A stretch of DNA of 64,000 nt from Gonapodya sp. JEL0774 (lineage: Eukaryota; Monoblepharomycota; Monoblepharidomycetes; Monoblepharidales; Gonapodyaceae), in contig JADIIX010000028.1 in NCBI GenBank assembly GCA_027604505.1, forward strand, positions 124,001-188,000. Direction: 5' to 3'. The notes under the pieces were generated by a model. It had not been told where the DNA came from and searched no databases. It was given only the letters and a program-made list of their open reading frames with translations. Position 1 is the first letter of the stretch, and each line of letters begins with the position of its first letter. The translations under genes and the position numbers were made by a program. This document shows, piece by piece, positions 33,004 to 45,037 of this stretch.

Positions 33004-35188
33004 ATGGCGTCGTATTTCGGTGATTGTCGTGAGCTGGTGGACGGGGGGAGCGGGGTTTCGGTTAGAGCCATGTGCGACCACCGTTACGTTCCCGTGCTCC
33101 GATCGTCCACTCTGGCCAGCTGATGCGCATATGATGATTCACACTGCGCCTGTACCCGCACTCCGCCCTCCCCAGACGACCTGAACCTCCCCGACCCATC
33201 TCGCACCCTCACATCGCCCTCCTCATCCACGTCGACGAACCCCACCTCCACCGACTCCACCAACCCTCAACAAAACCGCCATCGAGTTGCCCCCCAAGTA
33301 CAGCATCAGCAACGGAACTGGGCGAATGGCGTCAACGACTTCATGAGCCCCACCGACGTGGGGACGCAGAGCGATCAGGACGGGGACAGGGCAGAGCGGG
33401 TAGCGTGGCTGGCGAAGTGAGTGCGATAGGGGTTTGGTGGGTTGGGGTTGGGGTTGGGGTAGGGGGGTTCGTGGACTCGGTTTTGCGGGATGCTGTAGGA
33501 GATGGTGGCTCGGTTCGAGTCGGCGACCTTGCAATTGGGGTATCTTTAAGTACCAGGACAGCCCGAGCTCCTCCCCGCCCATCCCATTCCGCCCGATCCA
33601 CTCACCGTCCCTTCCCCCTCCCCCCTTCCCCCCCATCTCCCCACCCCAAGCCACTTCCACCTCCTCCACGACCGCCTCGACGCCACCGGCGCCTCGCTCG
33701 ACCGGTCCAACAACATTCTACAACAGTTGCTCCAGCAGTTGTTCGAGGAGGGGGGTGGGGGGTGAGTAAGGGGGTTCACGGGGGCTTGCAAGGGAGGAGA
33801 GACGGGATACGCGGGATGATGAGCCATGTCAACGGTCGGTGGAGGAAGCCGTCTGGACGTCGCCCCGAGGCCAGACTCCCCCGCGCGGGTCGTGCGTGAA
33901 CATCGTGTCCATGGACGTCCTGAGGCCGACCGCTTCCTTCCCTCCTCCCCCACATTCACCCGCCACCCCCCAAAAGCCCCCGCGGCACGCCCCCCGCATC
34001 CCGCGCCTTCATCGCCGGCCTTCCCACCGTGGACATCACCGCGGGGCATAAAGGTGAGCCTGTGGGTGTGGGTGTGCGGTGGGAGATGGGGTGTGAGATG
34101 GGGAAGCCGGGTGACGGTTCAGGGCTTTTCGTGTCGGGAGGGGTGGCTGACATCGAAAACAGGAGTNNNNNNNNNNGGTCGCCGTGTCTGAGGGGGTGGT
34201 GGTGGGGGTGGGGGGGGGGGGGGGGTTCTTCGAGTGACGCAAGGTCACAGTTTGCCAACAGTATCCGAAGGACGTACCGGGCCGGATTGGATTCCTCACC
34301 TGTACTCACCGAACCCCCAAAACCCCACACACTTCCCACACCCCCCTCGATCCACCAGACCTGGCCTGCCCCATCTGCGTGGAAGATTTCAAACCCGACT
34401 CGGTCGCGAAGGAGTTGCCGTGTAAACACTTGTTTCACGCGGGGTGGTGGGTAGTTGTTTGGGGGGTGGGGGAGAGATGGGAGAGGGGGAAGTGGGGGCG
34501 TAGTGGGCAGGGGGCACAAGAGCGGGTTTCCTTTGTTTGCTTTGTTTGTTTTGGTGGGAGGAGAGTCGAGTATTGGGCGTGCGTGCGAGCGGGTTGTTTT
34601 GAATTAACCCCGGTTCGCATCGTACTTACTAATCGGTACCACCCCCCACCCCCACCAAACGGTACGCGGTGTGTACGGTCGTGTCGTGTAGCGTGTTTCC
34701 GTGGCTGGAACTGCATAATACGTGGTGGGTTTGGTGGTGTTTGTTTGTTTGGGGAGGCGGTTTGTGGTGGACTGGGTGACACTTGACACTGACGTGGGCC
34801 ACTCACACACCCATGGCTACTTGACATGCGCACGACACTCACTTGAACACGCACGTGGGCGCGTGACACGTGACACGTGACCTTTGCTCTCACGTCGTAC
34901 TCGGACCGTGACCTACCCCGTCCACTCGGCGGCCGGGACACCATCACCAACTACCAACTGCAACTCGAACGCACCCGGTCGCACCACCTAACTACATGGA
35001 CCCACGCACTGCACTGACGCACCACGTGACCTGTGACCAGCCCTGTGTGCCGGCGAGAGTACCCTACGGACGACTTGGAGTACGAGGAAAGGAAGAGGGC
35101 AGGGGCCGGGGCCGGGAGTGGAGGGGGCAGGCAGGTGGTTGTGGCGGAGGAGGAGGAGGAGGCGGATGAGGATTGGATGTATGGGTGA
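33004..35188 (+). CDS. RING-H2 ubiquitin ligase (RNF115/RNF126-like)
   Basis: Seven exons join exactly to 237 residues: 33004-33019, 33176-33416, 33651-33761, 33977-34053, 34359-34446, 34692-34724 and 35041-35188. The RING-H2 finger is complete after splicing: CPICVEDF, then LPCKHLFHAGC, PWLELHNTCPVC. It has C-x2-C...C-x-H-x2-H-x2-C...C-x2-C spacing, and the splice sites were chosen by this pattern. Before it, PPASRAFIAGLPTVDI matches the pre-RING segment of the RNF115/126 group. The N-terminus is short and lacks the zinc ribbon that animal members have. The tail is acidic. It should act as an E3 with an E2 enzyme in the cytosol; the substrate is unknown. Intron 4 holds a run of N and a G homopolymer. 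Confidence 0.9.
34167..34176. other. Assembly gap
   Basis: Ten N inside intron 4 of the RING gene, shortly before a long G run (about 34209-34224). The real intron length is unknown. Confidence 0.95.
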
Positions 35189-35680
35189 GGGTGGGGGGTG
35201 GATAAGACAGGGAAGATTAGAATGGATTACAGTAAATAAATAATCAATTGAACTGGGGGCGGAGAAAGCAAAAGAGGCAGGAACCAAGTGAAGATGGGAT
35301 TTGAGAGTTTGGAGATTGCTTTGGTCCGACTGCAGGTCCCACCTCTCAGTCATACAAGGGAAATCGGGCCATTGCAAGCGACCCAGCCACCGGAAGCGAG
35401 CGAGAGGGCAGCAGGCAACGCAGATTTGACGGATTGAGGGATCGGTGGGTTGAAAAGGGGGCGATGTGTGGTCGGGTTTGGGGGAATCGGGGGTGAGAGA
35501 GTGGATAGGAAGGGAGTGGCAGAGGGAGGGGGAGTTGAGGAGTGGAGGACTTGAAGGTGGGCAAGAAACAAAGATAAGCAAGACTGACACGAGATTTGTG
35601 AGTTTGTAGGAATTGATTCGGGCCAGACGACGAGCAGGAGCGGATCAAAGTGGGAGAGTGGGAGTCGGGCCAGGTGGACC

Positions 35681-38600
35681 GTGCACATGGATACCAGGAC
35701 TCGGATTGAAGGGAGGAGGAGGAGGAGGGAGGACTCGAGCAGGGAGGCAGCAGGAGGGAGAAAGGGGACACAGGTGCGTGTGGCGCAGGGGGGAGGGGTT
35801 GTGGGGGTGTGGGGCAGGGGGGAGAGTGACGCACTCCACACACTCCAAACACAGCCTGGACCGTGCACACGCTCCTTCCCCAACCCTCCCTCCAAACTCA
35901 TCCTCACTCCAAACCCCACTCCCACTCGTCGCACCCCATTCCCATCCCCATCCCCATCCCCATCCTCGCCTCTACTCCCTCTACTACCCCCACTCCCTCC
36001 TCCTCTCTCCTCCCCACCACCACCTCCACCCATCCACAACCACAACCACTCCACCCTCCACCTTCTCCCAATCGACAACAACGAGAACCTGCCTCCCTCT
36101 CAATTCCCTCCTCCTCTCTACAAAGTCACGTCCCATCGGGTGCTTCACGTCGTCCACCGAGGACTCCACCGGATCCAGGGCCTGGACAGGCGCATCCTCG
36201 GTGCGCTGGCACAGGAACCGAGCCGGAAGATACCCAGTGTGCACGCGGTGAAGGTACTGCACGGGACACACAAGAAGGGCAACGGACCGTCACCGTCACC
36301 GACAAGAACACCAACACCGACATCGCACCACCACCCACCCGTGCGCCTACCCGTGCGCTCACCCGTGCACCCACAACCACGATGCACCCCGCTCGGCCCA
36401 TCTCACCTACCTCACTCCACCACCACCTCCACCACCTCCGCGATCCTCCCACGCTCCACCACCTCCACCATCCCTGCTCCTCCCCGGCCCCCGACTTCTC
36501 TCGCCCGCCAAGCCACCAATTCCACCTCCACCTCCGGCTCAGGTTCGGGCCGCGGATCTGCCTACGGGTTCCGTCAGCGCAAGGAGAGCGGCGGGTCTGC
36601 TGCCGGTGCCGGTGCCGGTGCCGGTGCGGGAGGCAACCAGGACGGGGACGGACGGGGTGGTGGGGGGGCGGGCGCGGGTGGGGGTGGAAGCGGCAACGGG
36701 AACGGGAACGGAAACGGTCGTGGCGGAGGAGACAGAGACCGAGACCGAGACGACGACCACGACCGGGAACAACAAGACGAAAAGGCCGATGATGGGAACG
36801 ATAGCAACACCGAGGACGACGACGACGACGACGCCGACGACAAAGACGACAAAGCCGACAAAGACGACAAAGACGACAACAAAGCCGAAGCGAAGGAGGA
36901 GGGCCACAGCCACAAACGCGACGACGGGAGCGACCCCGACCCCGACCACCAGCACAACCAAGACTCCATGATGGACCCCAGACTCGTCGTCACGCCCGAC
37001 CCGCAGTTTGGCTCCGCATCAGGTCCAGGTCCGGGTCCAGCGTCTGACACCGCGCACCCGCACCTCACCCACACCTCGCTCGCTACGTTGTTCCGACCAC
37101 GGGCCAGGCGGCATGGGGATGCGATCGGGGAGCAAGCTGGTGCGGGGGGTGCCGGGGGTGCCGGGGCTGCGCGCACGACAGGCACTGCCACGGCCACGGC
37201 CACCGACACCGCAACAACACCCACACCCACACCGCCGGCCACGGTTGTACACACCACGGCCACGGCACCCCCCACCACACCCGTGCCCGCCGCCGCACAC
37301 CACCCACCACCCTACACCGACCCGCCACCTTCGCCCGACTCGCCTCCCTTACCCTTACCCACCGCCACCGCCACAGCCCCCGGCTCAACCGCCCCCCGCC
37401 ACCGCCGCAGCGCACCCTCGCTCACAGGCAACTCGATGCCCCTGGCCCCGCTCTCCACGTCCTACACGAACGCGAACCCGCAGAACTACGAGCTCAGGAA
37501 CAGGAGCAGGTCGGATGGACGGGTGGTGGTGCCGGTGTTGAGGGGGTTGACTCCCGTGGCCGTGGCCGTCGGGGTGGGAGTGGCGGGCACGGGGGTCGGG
37601 GTGGGAATCGGGCACAGGGCGGCGACGGCGGGGACGGGGGGGGCGAGGGGGTTGGCGGGGAATGGCCAAAGGGCGGCTACGGCGGGGGCCGGTGCGGGTG
37701 GTGGGAGGGACAGGCACTCCGTGCCCGTGCCCGTGGCGAGACAGGGCAGTATGACCCGGATCCCCCCCGTGACCCAGGTCGTGTCGCCCACGCGGCCGGC
37801 GGCGAGTGTGGCGGCGGCGTTGCGGAGGACGCCAAGACGGAGCACCGGGAACGGAGAAAACGCCGCCGGTGCCGGTGCCACCGCAACGTCCGCGTCCACG
37901 TCCCTCCTGTCCCCGCAACGCACCGTGTACGTCCCTTACGTCAAGGGTCTCCGCACCGCCGGGCCGGACGAACACCCGTCGGCCAACGCGCTGTTCTCGC
38001 CGCAGGGGGCGGCGCCATACGTGGTGCCTATATTGGTGCGTGGTAGTGGGAAGGGGGGGGAGAAAGGCGCCAGTAGGAGTGGGAGGGGGAGGGGGAGGGG
38101 GACAGGGACGGGCACGGGCACGGGCACGGGGAGGAAGGCGGCCAGGAATTTGAGGCTGGAGATGGATGTGGTGGGCGGCAAGGGAAAGGGCGGGCAGCAG
38201 GGGGAGGAACAGGATGGGTCCGAAAAGCCAGCGGCGGGGAACGGGACCAGGTTGTTGCGAAGTTTGGGAGGTTTGGCAGGACTTGCCGGTGCGAGGGGGG
38301 GCTCGAGGTCCACCACGGGTGGAGGCGGTGGAGGTGGAGGGTCGCTGTTTGATCGGGTGGCGAGGTTCTTCTCGACGGGGAGGGCGGGGGCCGGGGTGGA
38401 GGTAGAGGGGATGATCGACGCCGGGAAAGTGGAAGGAGAGCTTGGGGATGTGCGGGGCGGGATTGGGAACGGCAAGGTTGTCGCCGGTGTCGGTGTCGGT
38501 GGTGGTGCCGGTGTGGTGCAGGATCAGGCCGGACCCACCGACTCGGCGGCGGCGGCGGCCCACCACGACGGCCACGACGATCACGACAACTTCACCCGGG

Positions 38601-39109
38601 AACTGGAACTCAGGTCTCGCACCGTGCGGTCGCCACCACCGACGACGAAAAATCGATCCGTCGTGGACACGGACACCCTCAACAACATCTTCGCGCCCAC
38701 AAACACCGAGACACAGAGTATGAGTATGAGTACGGACGCATTGGTCCGCCCGCCCAGTGCAGGTGTGACCGACAGGCTACCCACCACGGCCACGGCGGCA
38801 CCGCCACCCGACGAGTGCGACTCGGGCGAGGACCAGAGGATGTGGAACGCCAGGCTGCGGTCGGCGGCGACGTCGCCGCGGGGTGGAGGGCAGCAGCAGC
38901 AGCACTACACAGGTGTGCCCGGTATTGTCGCCACGCCGCCGCCCAGATGGGTCGGCGGGCTCGTGGGGTTCGTTGATCTGGGCATCGACATGGGCATGGG
39001 TGGGGACGTGTCGCCAAAAGGGGGCCGGAGGGGGAGGTCGTTGAGCACAGAGGGGTGTGGAGACCCAGAGGAGGGTCCCGAGAAGAAGAAGAGGAGGGTG
39101 GTCAATTGA
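35681..39109 (+). CDS. Very large low-complexity (disordered) ORF
   Basis: A frame of 1142 codons is open without a stop. It is built of low-complexity blocks: Pro/Ser/Thr-rich (35880-36560), Gly/Ala/Asn runs, an acidic Asp/Lys block (36730-36960), Ala-Thr dipeptides, and Gly-Thr repeats. Less repetitive islands such as ALFSPQGAAPYVVPILVRG and KNRSVVDTDTLNNIFAPT, and a basic C-terminus KKKRRVVN resembling a nuclear localisation signal, favour a real product at least from about 36500 on. The first part may be upstream sequence or may contain introns. The strand is very GC-rich, which keeps frames open by chance; a 399-codon antisense ORF is treated as a shadow. No known domain. Confidence 0.45.
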   Translation: MHMDTRTRIEGRRRRREDSSREAAGGRKGTQVRVAQGGGVVGVWGRGESDALHTLQTQPGPCTRSFPNPPSKLILTPNPTPTRRTPFPSPSPSPSSPLLPLLPPLPPPLSSPPPPPPIHNHNHSTLHLLPIDNNENLPPSQFPPPLYKVTSHRVLHVVHRGLHRIQGLDRRILGALAQEPSRKIPSVHAVKVLHGTHKKGNGPSPSPTRTPTPTSHHHPPVRLPVRSPVHPQPRCTPLGPSHLPHSTTTSTTSAILPRSTTSTIPAPPRPPTSLARQATNSTSTSGSGSGRGSAYGFRQRKESGGSAAGAGAGAGAGGNQDGDGRGGGGAGAGGGGSGNGNGNGNGRGGGDRDRDRDDDHDREQQDEKADDGNDSNTEDDDDDDADDKDDKADKDDKDDNKAEAKEEGHSHKRDDGSDPDPDHQHNQDSMMDPRLVVTPDPQFGSASGPGPGPASDTAHPHLTHTSLATLFRPRARRHGDAIGEQAGAGGAGGAGAARTTGTATATATDTATTPTPTPPATVVHTTATAPPTTPVPAAAHHPPPYTDPPPSPDSPPLPLPTATATAPGSTAPRHRRSAPSLTGNSMPLAPLSTSYTNANPQNYELRNRSRSDGRVVVPVLRGLTPVAVAVGVGVAGTGVGVGIGHRAATAGTGGARGLAGNGQRAATAGAGAGGGRDRHSVPVPVARQGSMTRIPPVTQVVSPTRPAASVAAALRRTPRRSTGNGENAAGAGATATSASTSLLSPQRTVYVPYVKGLRTAGPDEHPSANALFSPQGAAPYVVPILVRGSGKGGEKGASRSGRGRGRGTGTGTGTGTGRKAARNLRLEMDVVGGKGKGGQQGEEQDGSEKPAAGNGTRLLRSLGGLAGLAGARGGSRSTTGGGGGGGGSLFDRVARFFSTGRAGAGVEVEGMIDAGKVEGELGDVRGGIGNGKVVAGVGVGGGAGVVQDQAGPTDSAAAAAHHDGHDDHDNFTRELELRSRTVRSPPPTTKNRSVVDTDTLNNIFAPTNTETQSMSMSTDALVRPPSAGVTDRLPTTATAAPPPDECDSGEDQRMWNARLRSAATSPRGGGQQQQHYTGVPGIVATPPPRWVGGLVGFVDLGIDMGMGGDVSPKGGRRGRSLSTEGCGDPEEGPEKKKRRVVN

Positions 39110-39751
39110 GAGAGGGAAGACGGGAACGGGGTAGAGGGAGGTTGTTTGGACTTTTGTTTCAACACGATCACGACGGAACAGACTGTGTTGATCGGCCGGG
39201 GGTTGGGGGGGGGGGGGGTTGCGGAACGGAATTGCGAACGGCGACGAGTGATGGAGTTGACGTGCGACAACTGTCGAAACTTTCCTATTCAGCGTGAGCG
39301 TTTCACCTTGATACTATTCCAGCGGCCGCGGGTTTTATGGACCCCAAAAGCGGCAACTTGTTTTACGTGGTGTGCATACCCACTTTATTTACTGTTACCT
39401 GTACGTTTACATAACTGCCAATATGAGATCCGGTAATATTTTTCTCATTGGAAGAGGAGGTGACTTGAATCCTGGGAATTGTGTGTTGGAACTAATAGGA
39501 AGCTGTCAGTGATGGCATGCAGTTTTCTATAACTAAACTTGGACTGGCGGTATAGTTCTTCGACAACAACACATTCTCGATAAAACGGGGGAAATGTTCT
39601 GTTTTCACATTTATTTTCGCCAGCACCGAGTTTGGCGAGTGTGTTGTCGAATAAACATGTTTTGCCGTGCCGCAGGTTGTATATATTTGAACTCATTGTG
39701 GATGTCTTCGTTGGAAAGCAAAGATTCGACAGCATTCGTCCCTACAATCTG
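39110..39751. other. Intergenic, no gene seen
   Basis: Spacer between the disordered ORF and the SDR gene, with a G homopolymer near 39207-39218. Open stretches on the minus strand at 39445-39735 lack coding character. Confidence 0.4.
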
Positions 39752-40943
39752 ATGACGGGCGCCAGTGCAACTCTCGAATCCCGATCACTTCCAACCGATG
39801 CCGACGGTCGGAGGAGGACGATTCTCATCACAGGTTAGGAAAACAGGAGATATTTTCGAAACAAGAACGACGTCGCATCCTCACGATGTGTTCATATCAG
39901 GTGCCGCATCGGGCATGGGTCTTGAAACTGCTCGTCTGTTCGTCCACAAGGGATGGTTCGTCGTCGGAGTTGACGTGAACGAAAGCAGCGTCACCGATCC
40001 CGCGACTGGGCGAGTGCGTCCCGGACTGCACGATTTCAAGGACGAGCTTGGCCAAGACAATGTCCACGTGGCGTGCGTAGATGTGTCCAAAAAGGAGCAG
40101 TTTGATGCCTTGATCGACGAGTTGGAGGTGCTCCTTCCTGCTCGAACACGAGGTACCAAACCAGTCCTTGACATCGTTTTCGCCAACGCTGGAATCGGAC
40201 GAGGTGGATCGTGGCCCAACACGCCTTGGCAGAATCACCTGGATGTCGTCGCGGTCAACTTTGTTGGTGTCATGATCACCATCTACTCGTCACTTCGGCT
40301 CATGAAGAGTGGTGAGGGCGGATTGATCTTTTCGACGAGTTCGGCGAGCGCAATGGTTCGTGTTTACTCGGCGAGTGCTTCCGTTAGATTTGTCACGTAC
40401 CGAAACTGATATGTTTCCACATTATTATAGTACGGATTCCCTGGCGTCGCCACATACTCCGCCACCAAGCACGCTGTCAAGGGGCTCACCGAGGCGCTTT
40501 CAATCGAACTGGCACAGTACGGTATCCGGGTCGCCGACACACTTCCGGGTCTCATCGATACTCCCCTTCTACCGGCTTCGTCCGCAAAAAACGCCAATGT
40601 TCAGGGTGACAAGCATCCTTTTCGTGTCATCCAACCAAATGCCGTTGCAAACGTCGTCTGGGCATCATGGATCAATGATCCCGATGGAACTGACGCTCTC
40701 GGGGATCTCACACGTGATCGCATTCACTGGTATGTGCCAGAGGAACTGCAGGTGAGCTTCGGCAGCATTGTGTCACGTCGCAAAGCTCAGACTGTGTTGA
40801 AAACCTTTTACTATATCGGAAAGACGGAAATCGATGCGGTCGTCAACACGCGTGGCGGAGCTGAGAAAATTCGCGAGCATTATGATACAACAATGTGGAA
40901 ACCGATGCTCGCCGCTCGGAAGGCCGCCGCAGAGAATGCATAA
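39752..40943 (+). CDS. Short-chain dehydrogenase/reductase
   Basis: Three exons (39752-39833, 39901-40355, 40431-40943) give exactly 349 residues. Classical SDR marks are present: the NAD(P) motif TGAASGMG, the cofactor-specificity strand VVGVDVNESS, FANAGIG, the Ser of FSTSSASAM, and the catalytic YSATK. The Asp after the second strand (VGVDV) suggests NAD rather than NADP; this is inferred. The C-terminus is about 70 residues longer than a minimal SDR. The substrate is unknown. It is probably cytosolic, with no signal or membrane segment. Confidence 0.92.
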
Positions 40944-41063
40944 ATTAAGAGTTCAGAGGAAGGTAATGAGAAGTTTGAGAAAAGTATATATTGTTATACA
41001 GTGGTATAAGATGGGGTCATCTGCGGAACACTTGAGAATAGTATCATCAAATGTTACTGCCGC

Positions 41064-43153
41064 TCAGTTCTTCTTCCCCTTCTTTCCACCCTTCTTACCA
41101 CCTCCGGATGACTCGGCCTCGGCGGGAACAGGAGCATTTCCAGCACCAGATTTCTTCTGCTCCATGGGCTTCGACTGCGCAGAAGAGGGCCTCGAGTTTC
41201 CTTCCATTTTCGGAGTCGCTGCTGCCGGAGCCGGTTTTGGCGATGGAGAGCGAGCGCGATCCTGTTTACTTGCGGGCGGGGTGAGTTGTTGCTGCTGCGC
41301 AAGGCTTGGAGCTGCCGTTGACTTCTGCTCCTGTGGGCGAGGTGCCGCAGCCTTTGGCATTGGGGCTTGTGCCGGCGCAGGGGCAGAGGACGCGGACGGT
41401 GGTTGCATTGACGACGAAGGCTTGGAAGACGCAGGGCGAGAAGATTGACCACTTGGTTGTTGTTGAGCTTTGGCAAGAGGTTGGGCCTGTTGCTTCTGGG
41501 GTTGAGGAGCAACTTGTTGTTTGTTAGTAGCGGGCATCGTTGTAGGAGCTTGCTGTTTCGGAGGCTGGGCTGATGCTGGCTTGTTCCCGGCATTCTGAGT
41601 GGGTGGAGCGGTTTGCTGCTTTTGAGGTTGAGGAGCCGCTTGCTGTTTTCCCGAAGGTTGAGGAGCTGGCAATTGCTGCTTCTGGGCTATTGGAGGTGAC
41701 GCCTGCTTCTGCGGTGCCGAGACGGGTCTGGAAGCAGCCTGCGGGGAGGCAGCCTTGGCGGACTGTGGTTTCGGAGATGCAGTCATGGCGCGGTTCTGCG
41801 ATTTGGTGGGCGATGATTTGCTTGGGGATTTGGCGGATTTGGAGTTGCGGGTGGGAGCAGGCACCTTGATGCCAGGAATCTAACCCACACGAGAGTTGCA
41901 AAGCACATTGGATATGGAGATTGATAGCTGTGACGACACAGTTATCACTCACCATTTTGAGCGCAGCTTCGAACTTTTGGTATGCGGACATGAGAAGCGC
42001 TGCTACACCCTGTGCAACGGGACCACCATATAGACGAGATTCTTTCGAGGAAGGAGGAAGAAGTTAAGACAGGTTAATAACAAGTTCTTCGCAAGCAGCG
42101 AAGATGAATTTGCTTGCTCACCTTGCCTCTCGAACCACTGCGCTTCTCGTTTGAGTTCCTCCAAGAGAACTTTCCAGAGCTTCATCAATTCGGGCGACTT
42201 GGCGATGCCAGACTCTTTCTCGACAAATGGCACCGACTAGGGTAATTGAGCACAATAATGAGAGATATTAGGAACACACATCAGTGTCATGATGCTTAAC
42301 GTGGTGAAAGGTACCTGCCCTCTCATTTTTGCTAGGGCTTCGGTGTACTTTCGCGCGGCTCCTCCAATTTCCTTTCCGTGGGGTGTTTGAGACAAGTTCG
42401 CAGCGATTCCGCGGAGCTCCGAGAGGAGCTTGTTCTCAAACTTGCGAAGATCACGAGACTCCACGGCGACTGTGTTGATCTCTGCGACGTTGCAGTTGAC
42501 AGATTCACCGTCATCTCCGAAGACGCTACAGGAAATTTCAAAAGGAATCGAATCAACTTCTTCTAAATCATTTACCGGAAATGATGTTGAAACATACCCG
42601 CAGGTGCTTTCATCGATGATTGTGCTCACACCCCAGCAAGCACGGAAATTTCTGGCGCGATCAATGTCTTCTACGAGACGATCGGCAGCAGATTGGACGT
42701 GGTGCGCTTTGGGGTTCCCCGACGACTAAAGAAACGTCCGAGCCAAACCGGCTGAGGTTGGTAGGGGCGATGAGAATTGCAAAAGAGCAACATACTCCAT
42801 ACCTGCAGGAACGAGACAGCATCCTTGGCTCGACGAAGAGCAGCATCCTCGGCTTGATATGTCTCCTCATTGGTGGGTTTGCGCTGATGCTTGCGGCTGC
42901 AGGTTGGAGGGGAATTACAGGGTTCGAATGAGATTGGTCTTCTCCCAAACGATTTGAATGAGACACGACACACTCACAAAGTGGGGAGGACTTCAGAATC
43001 GGCGACGGCCACATCGAGCTTGGTGTGGTAGACCTAGCGATTGCAATTCAAAGTAGAGAGCGCACAAAGAGTGAGTGGGGGTCAACATTGGCTGCATCGA
43101 TATGCCGAACTAAACCGTGCACAAACCTGGTCAACGGTGACTGATCCTGGCAT
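41064..43153 (-). CDS. Helical protein with Ala/Gln/Pro-rich, Lys-rich tail
   Basis: The ATG at 43153 (MPGSVTVDQ) is followed by a GTTTGT donor and an exon V-YHTKLDVAVADSEVLPTF. Further exons down the minus strand encode a helical region (for example ESRDLRKFENKLLSELRGIA and YTEALAKMRGQ, then LMKLWKVLLEELKREAQWFE). The last exon (41864-41064) is a tract of about 260 residues dominated by Gln, Ala, Pro, Lys and Ser, ending in GGGKKGGKKGKKN. I recognise no family. The basic, disordered tail suggests nucleic-acid or ribosome contact, which is inference. Exon joins in the middle are approximate. Confidence 0.6.
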
Positions 43154-43600
43154 GATTGAATGTTTGGTTTGTTCGAAGAATAGAAGCTGGGTAAAGTTCG
43201 AGTGAGTTCGAGCGATGAATGAGAAGCAGATTGAAGGCGGCTTTTGTACCAGTCGCTTGTGGACGCGAAGATGAGTACACGAGCTCTGCCTCACTTCGCT
43301 TCTTCGCCATTTGAAAAACTCCGGACCTACAAAAACATTCTGCGCCACTGTGGAAGCTCAATGCCGCAATGCCATCGATGTGATGCTCGTGGTCTGCCTG
43401 AGTCAGAGAGTCTTTGAGAACAGTGTGTAAATGCGCCATCATGCTTTTCTATGCGTCTTGCAAGCTGAACATATACACCACAAAGCCAAGAAATATGAAA
43501 GATTTCAAGTCAATAGTCAAAAAAAGTCAAAAATAGGGTACGCTTCAATCAGTCTCAAATTTTTCGCAGCTGACGTGGTGACGTCCTCGAATACATATCC

Positions 43601-45037
43601 TCATGTTGTTGCATTCACTTGAATGCCACGTTGGTTCCCGTTCCAGTGATCTTCGGCCGCAATCGTACTCCTCTCTCCATCAACGTGGTCGGTGTTCATC
43701 GCACTCCCACGAGTCGAGTCCCTTCGCCGACCGAATCGTGTTGCGAACCATCTACCAAGACCCCATCGAGGACGCGGTCGCGAACCACCTTCACCACTAC
43801 CAGCGAGTTCATCGGTCAAAGTACGTTGAACACTCCCGAGGCTGTCAGAGTACATGTTTGTGGACGTCCTCGTCACGTTCCTTTGATTTACTGGCTGATA
43901 ACCCTGTTGATCACTGAAGCCCGAACTCTTCTGTTGTTGTCCAGAACTGACACGTCTCGTGAGATTTGCCCTCTGCCAGCGGGCGATGAAGTCGGGAAAG
44001 AACGACAAGAAATAGTGGCTAATGGGGATGCATGAGTCGAAAGTTGATATAATCCGAAGTTCAGAACGTACGAATGTTTCCACAAACCTATCGACATATT
44101 CTCGTATCTACATGATTGCCCCAAGGTAAGACCGATCGGTACTGATTGTCATTGGGACGAGACAGTGATATTCTGGGCAATAACAACACATACCGTGACT
44201 ATACGTCCATCTCGTACAACAAACACAAAGTCTGAGGAACGTGAAGAAAACGGGGGAGATCCAAATTGCGGGTTTCAGTCACGTTGATCACACAATACGG
44301 GCATCAGTGGCAAGATTCTCACCGTGTTCCTGGTTGTAGACTTGCCCATCATGAGTCACACCCAAGGACTCGGCCTTCGAGTCAGACACAAGTACGAGCG
44401 AGAATTGCGTTATAGTGTATTACACAGCAGCTCGTGTGGGTTGCAATACGTACTTCAACATGAACTTTATCGCCATCACAAGTGAAGTCGAGGGGGGTTA
44501 TCCTAAACTCCTTGAAACGCGGGAAAAAGTCATTGCGCAGGAATGCTCCATACGACTGAAAGTCCATATTGGGAGCGCCTGAGTTCGGAATCATAATAGG
44601 TCCGTTCAACAGCCCTAAGAGAGTCCCGACTCCGTGGACTGGTACACACCAATGGATTTTGGGAGCAGTTGCACCAGCAAGCGATCGCCATCCAGAAGCA
44701 TTTGCATTGAGGTGTCCGTAGAACTGTATATTTGTTCCATGTATCGTCGCGCAATATCTTTGGGACGGGGACCAGAGCTGGCGGGGCTGATTCCTCCATG
44801 CTTCCGTCGAAGGGAATTAGTACGGGCAGATGCCAGCGACAAACTCGTTCGAGAGTGCGACAGCGCCCTCGTCAGAGCTGGTGGAGATGAGGGAGACATG
44901 GGAGACCGGGATGTTGGGGATCCAGGTGACAGGTGCATTGATAACGGAGATGGCTGTCCTGCTAGCAGAGGAGATCCCGTCGTGCTTAAATGCTCCGGCC
45001 TGGGAGGGACGACCGGATGTGGAGTCGCGCGTTTCAT
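43601..45037 (-). CDS. SnoaL-like (NTF2-fold) protein, paralogue A
   Basis: The first exon (ATG 45037) encodes a Ser/Pro-rich head, then DIARRYMEQIYSSTDTSMQM, the first helix of an NTF2/SnoaL cone fold. Following exons give SYGAFLRNDFFPRFKEFRIT, KVHVE, AESLGVTHDGQVYNQEHD, FVFVVRDGRIVT and IREYVDRF, the typical closing strands with the final EYVD. The last exon adds a disordered Arg/Gly-rich tail to 43601. SnoaL-like domains include polyketide cyclases, isomerases and many binding proteins; no catalytic residues can be assigned. A second copy with the same exon phases lies at 47.2-48.8 kb. Confidence 0.7.

Noticed and set aside
37385-38584. 399-codon ORF on the minus strand
   Set aside because: It is antisense to the longer plus-strand ORF in very GC-rich DNA, where all frames tend to stay open. 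Its Pro/Arg/His composition has no domain.
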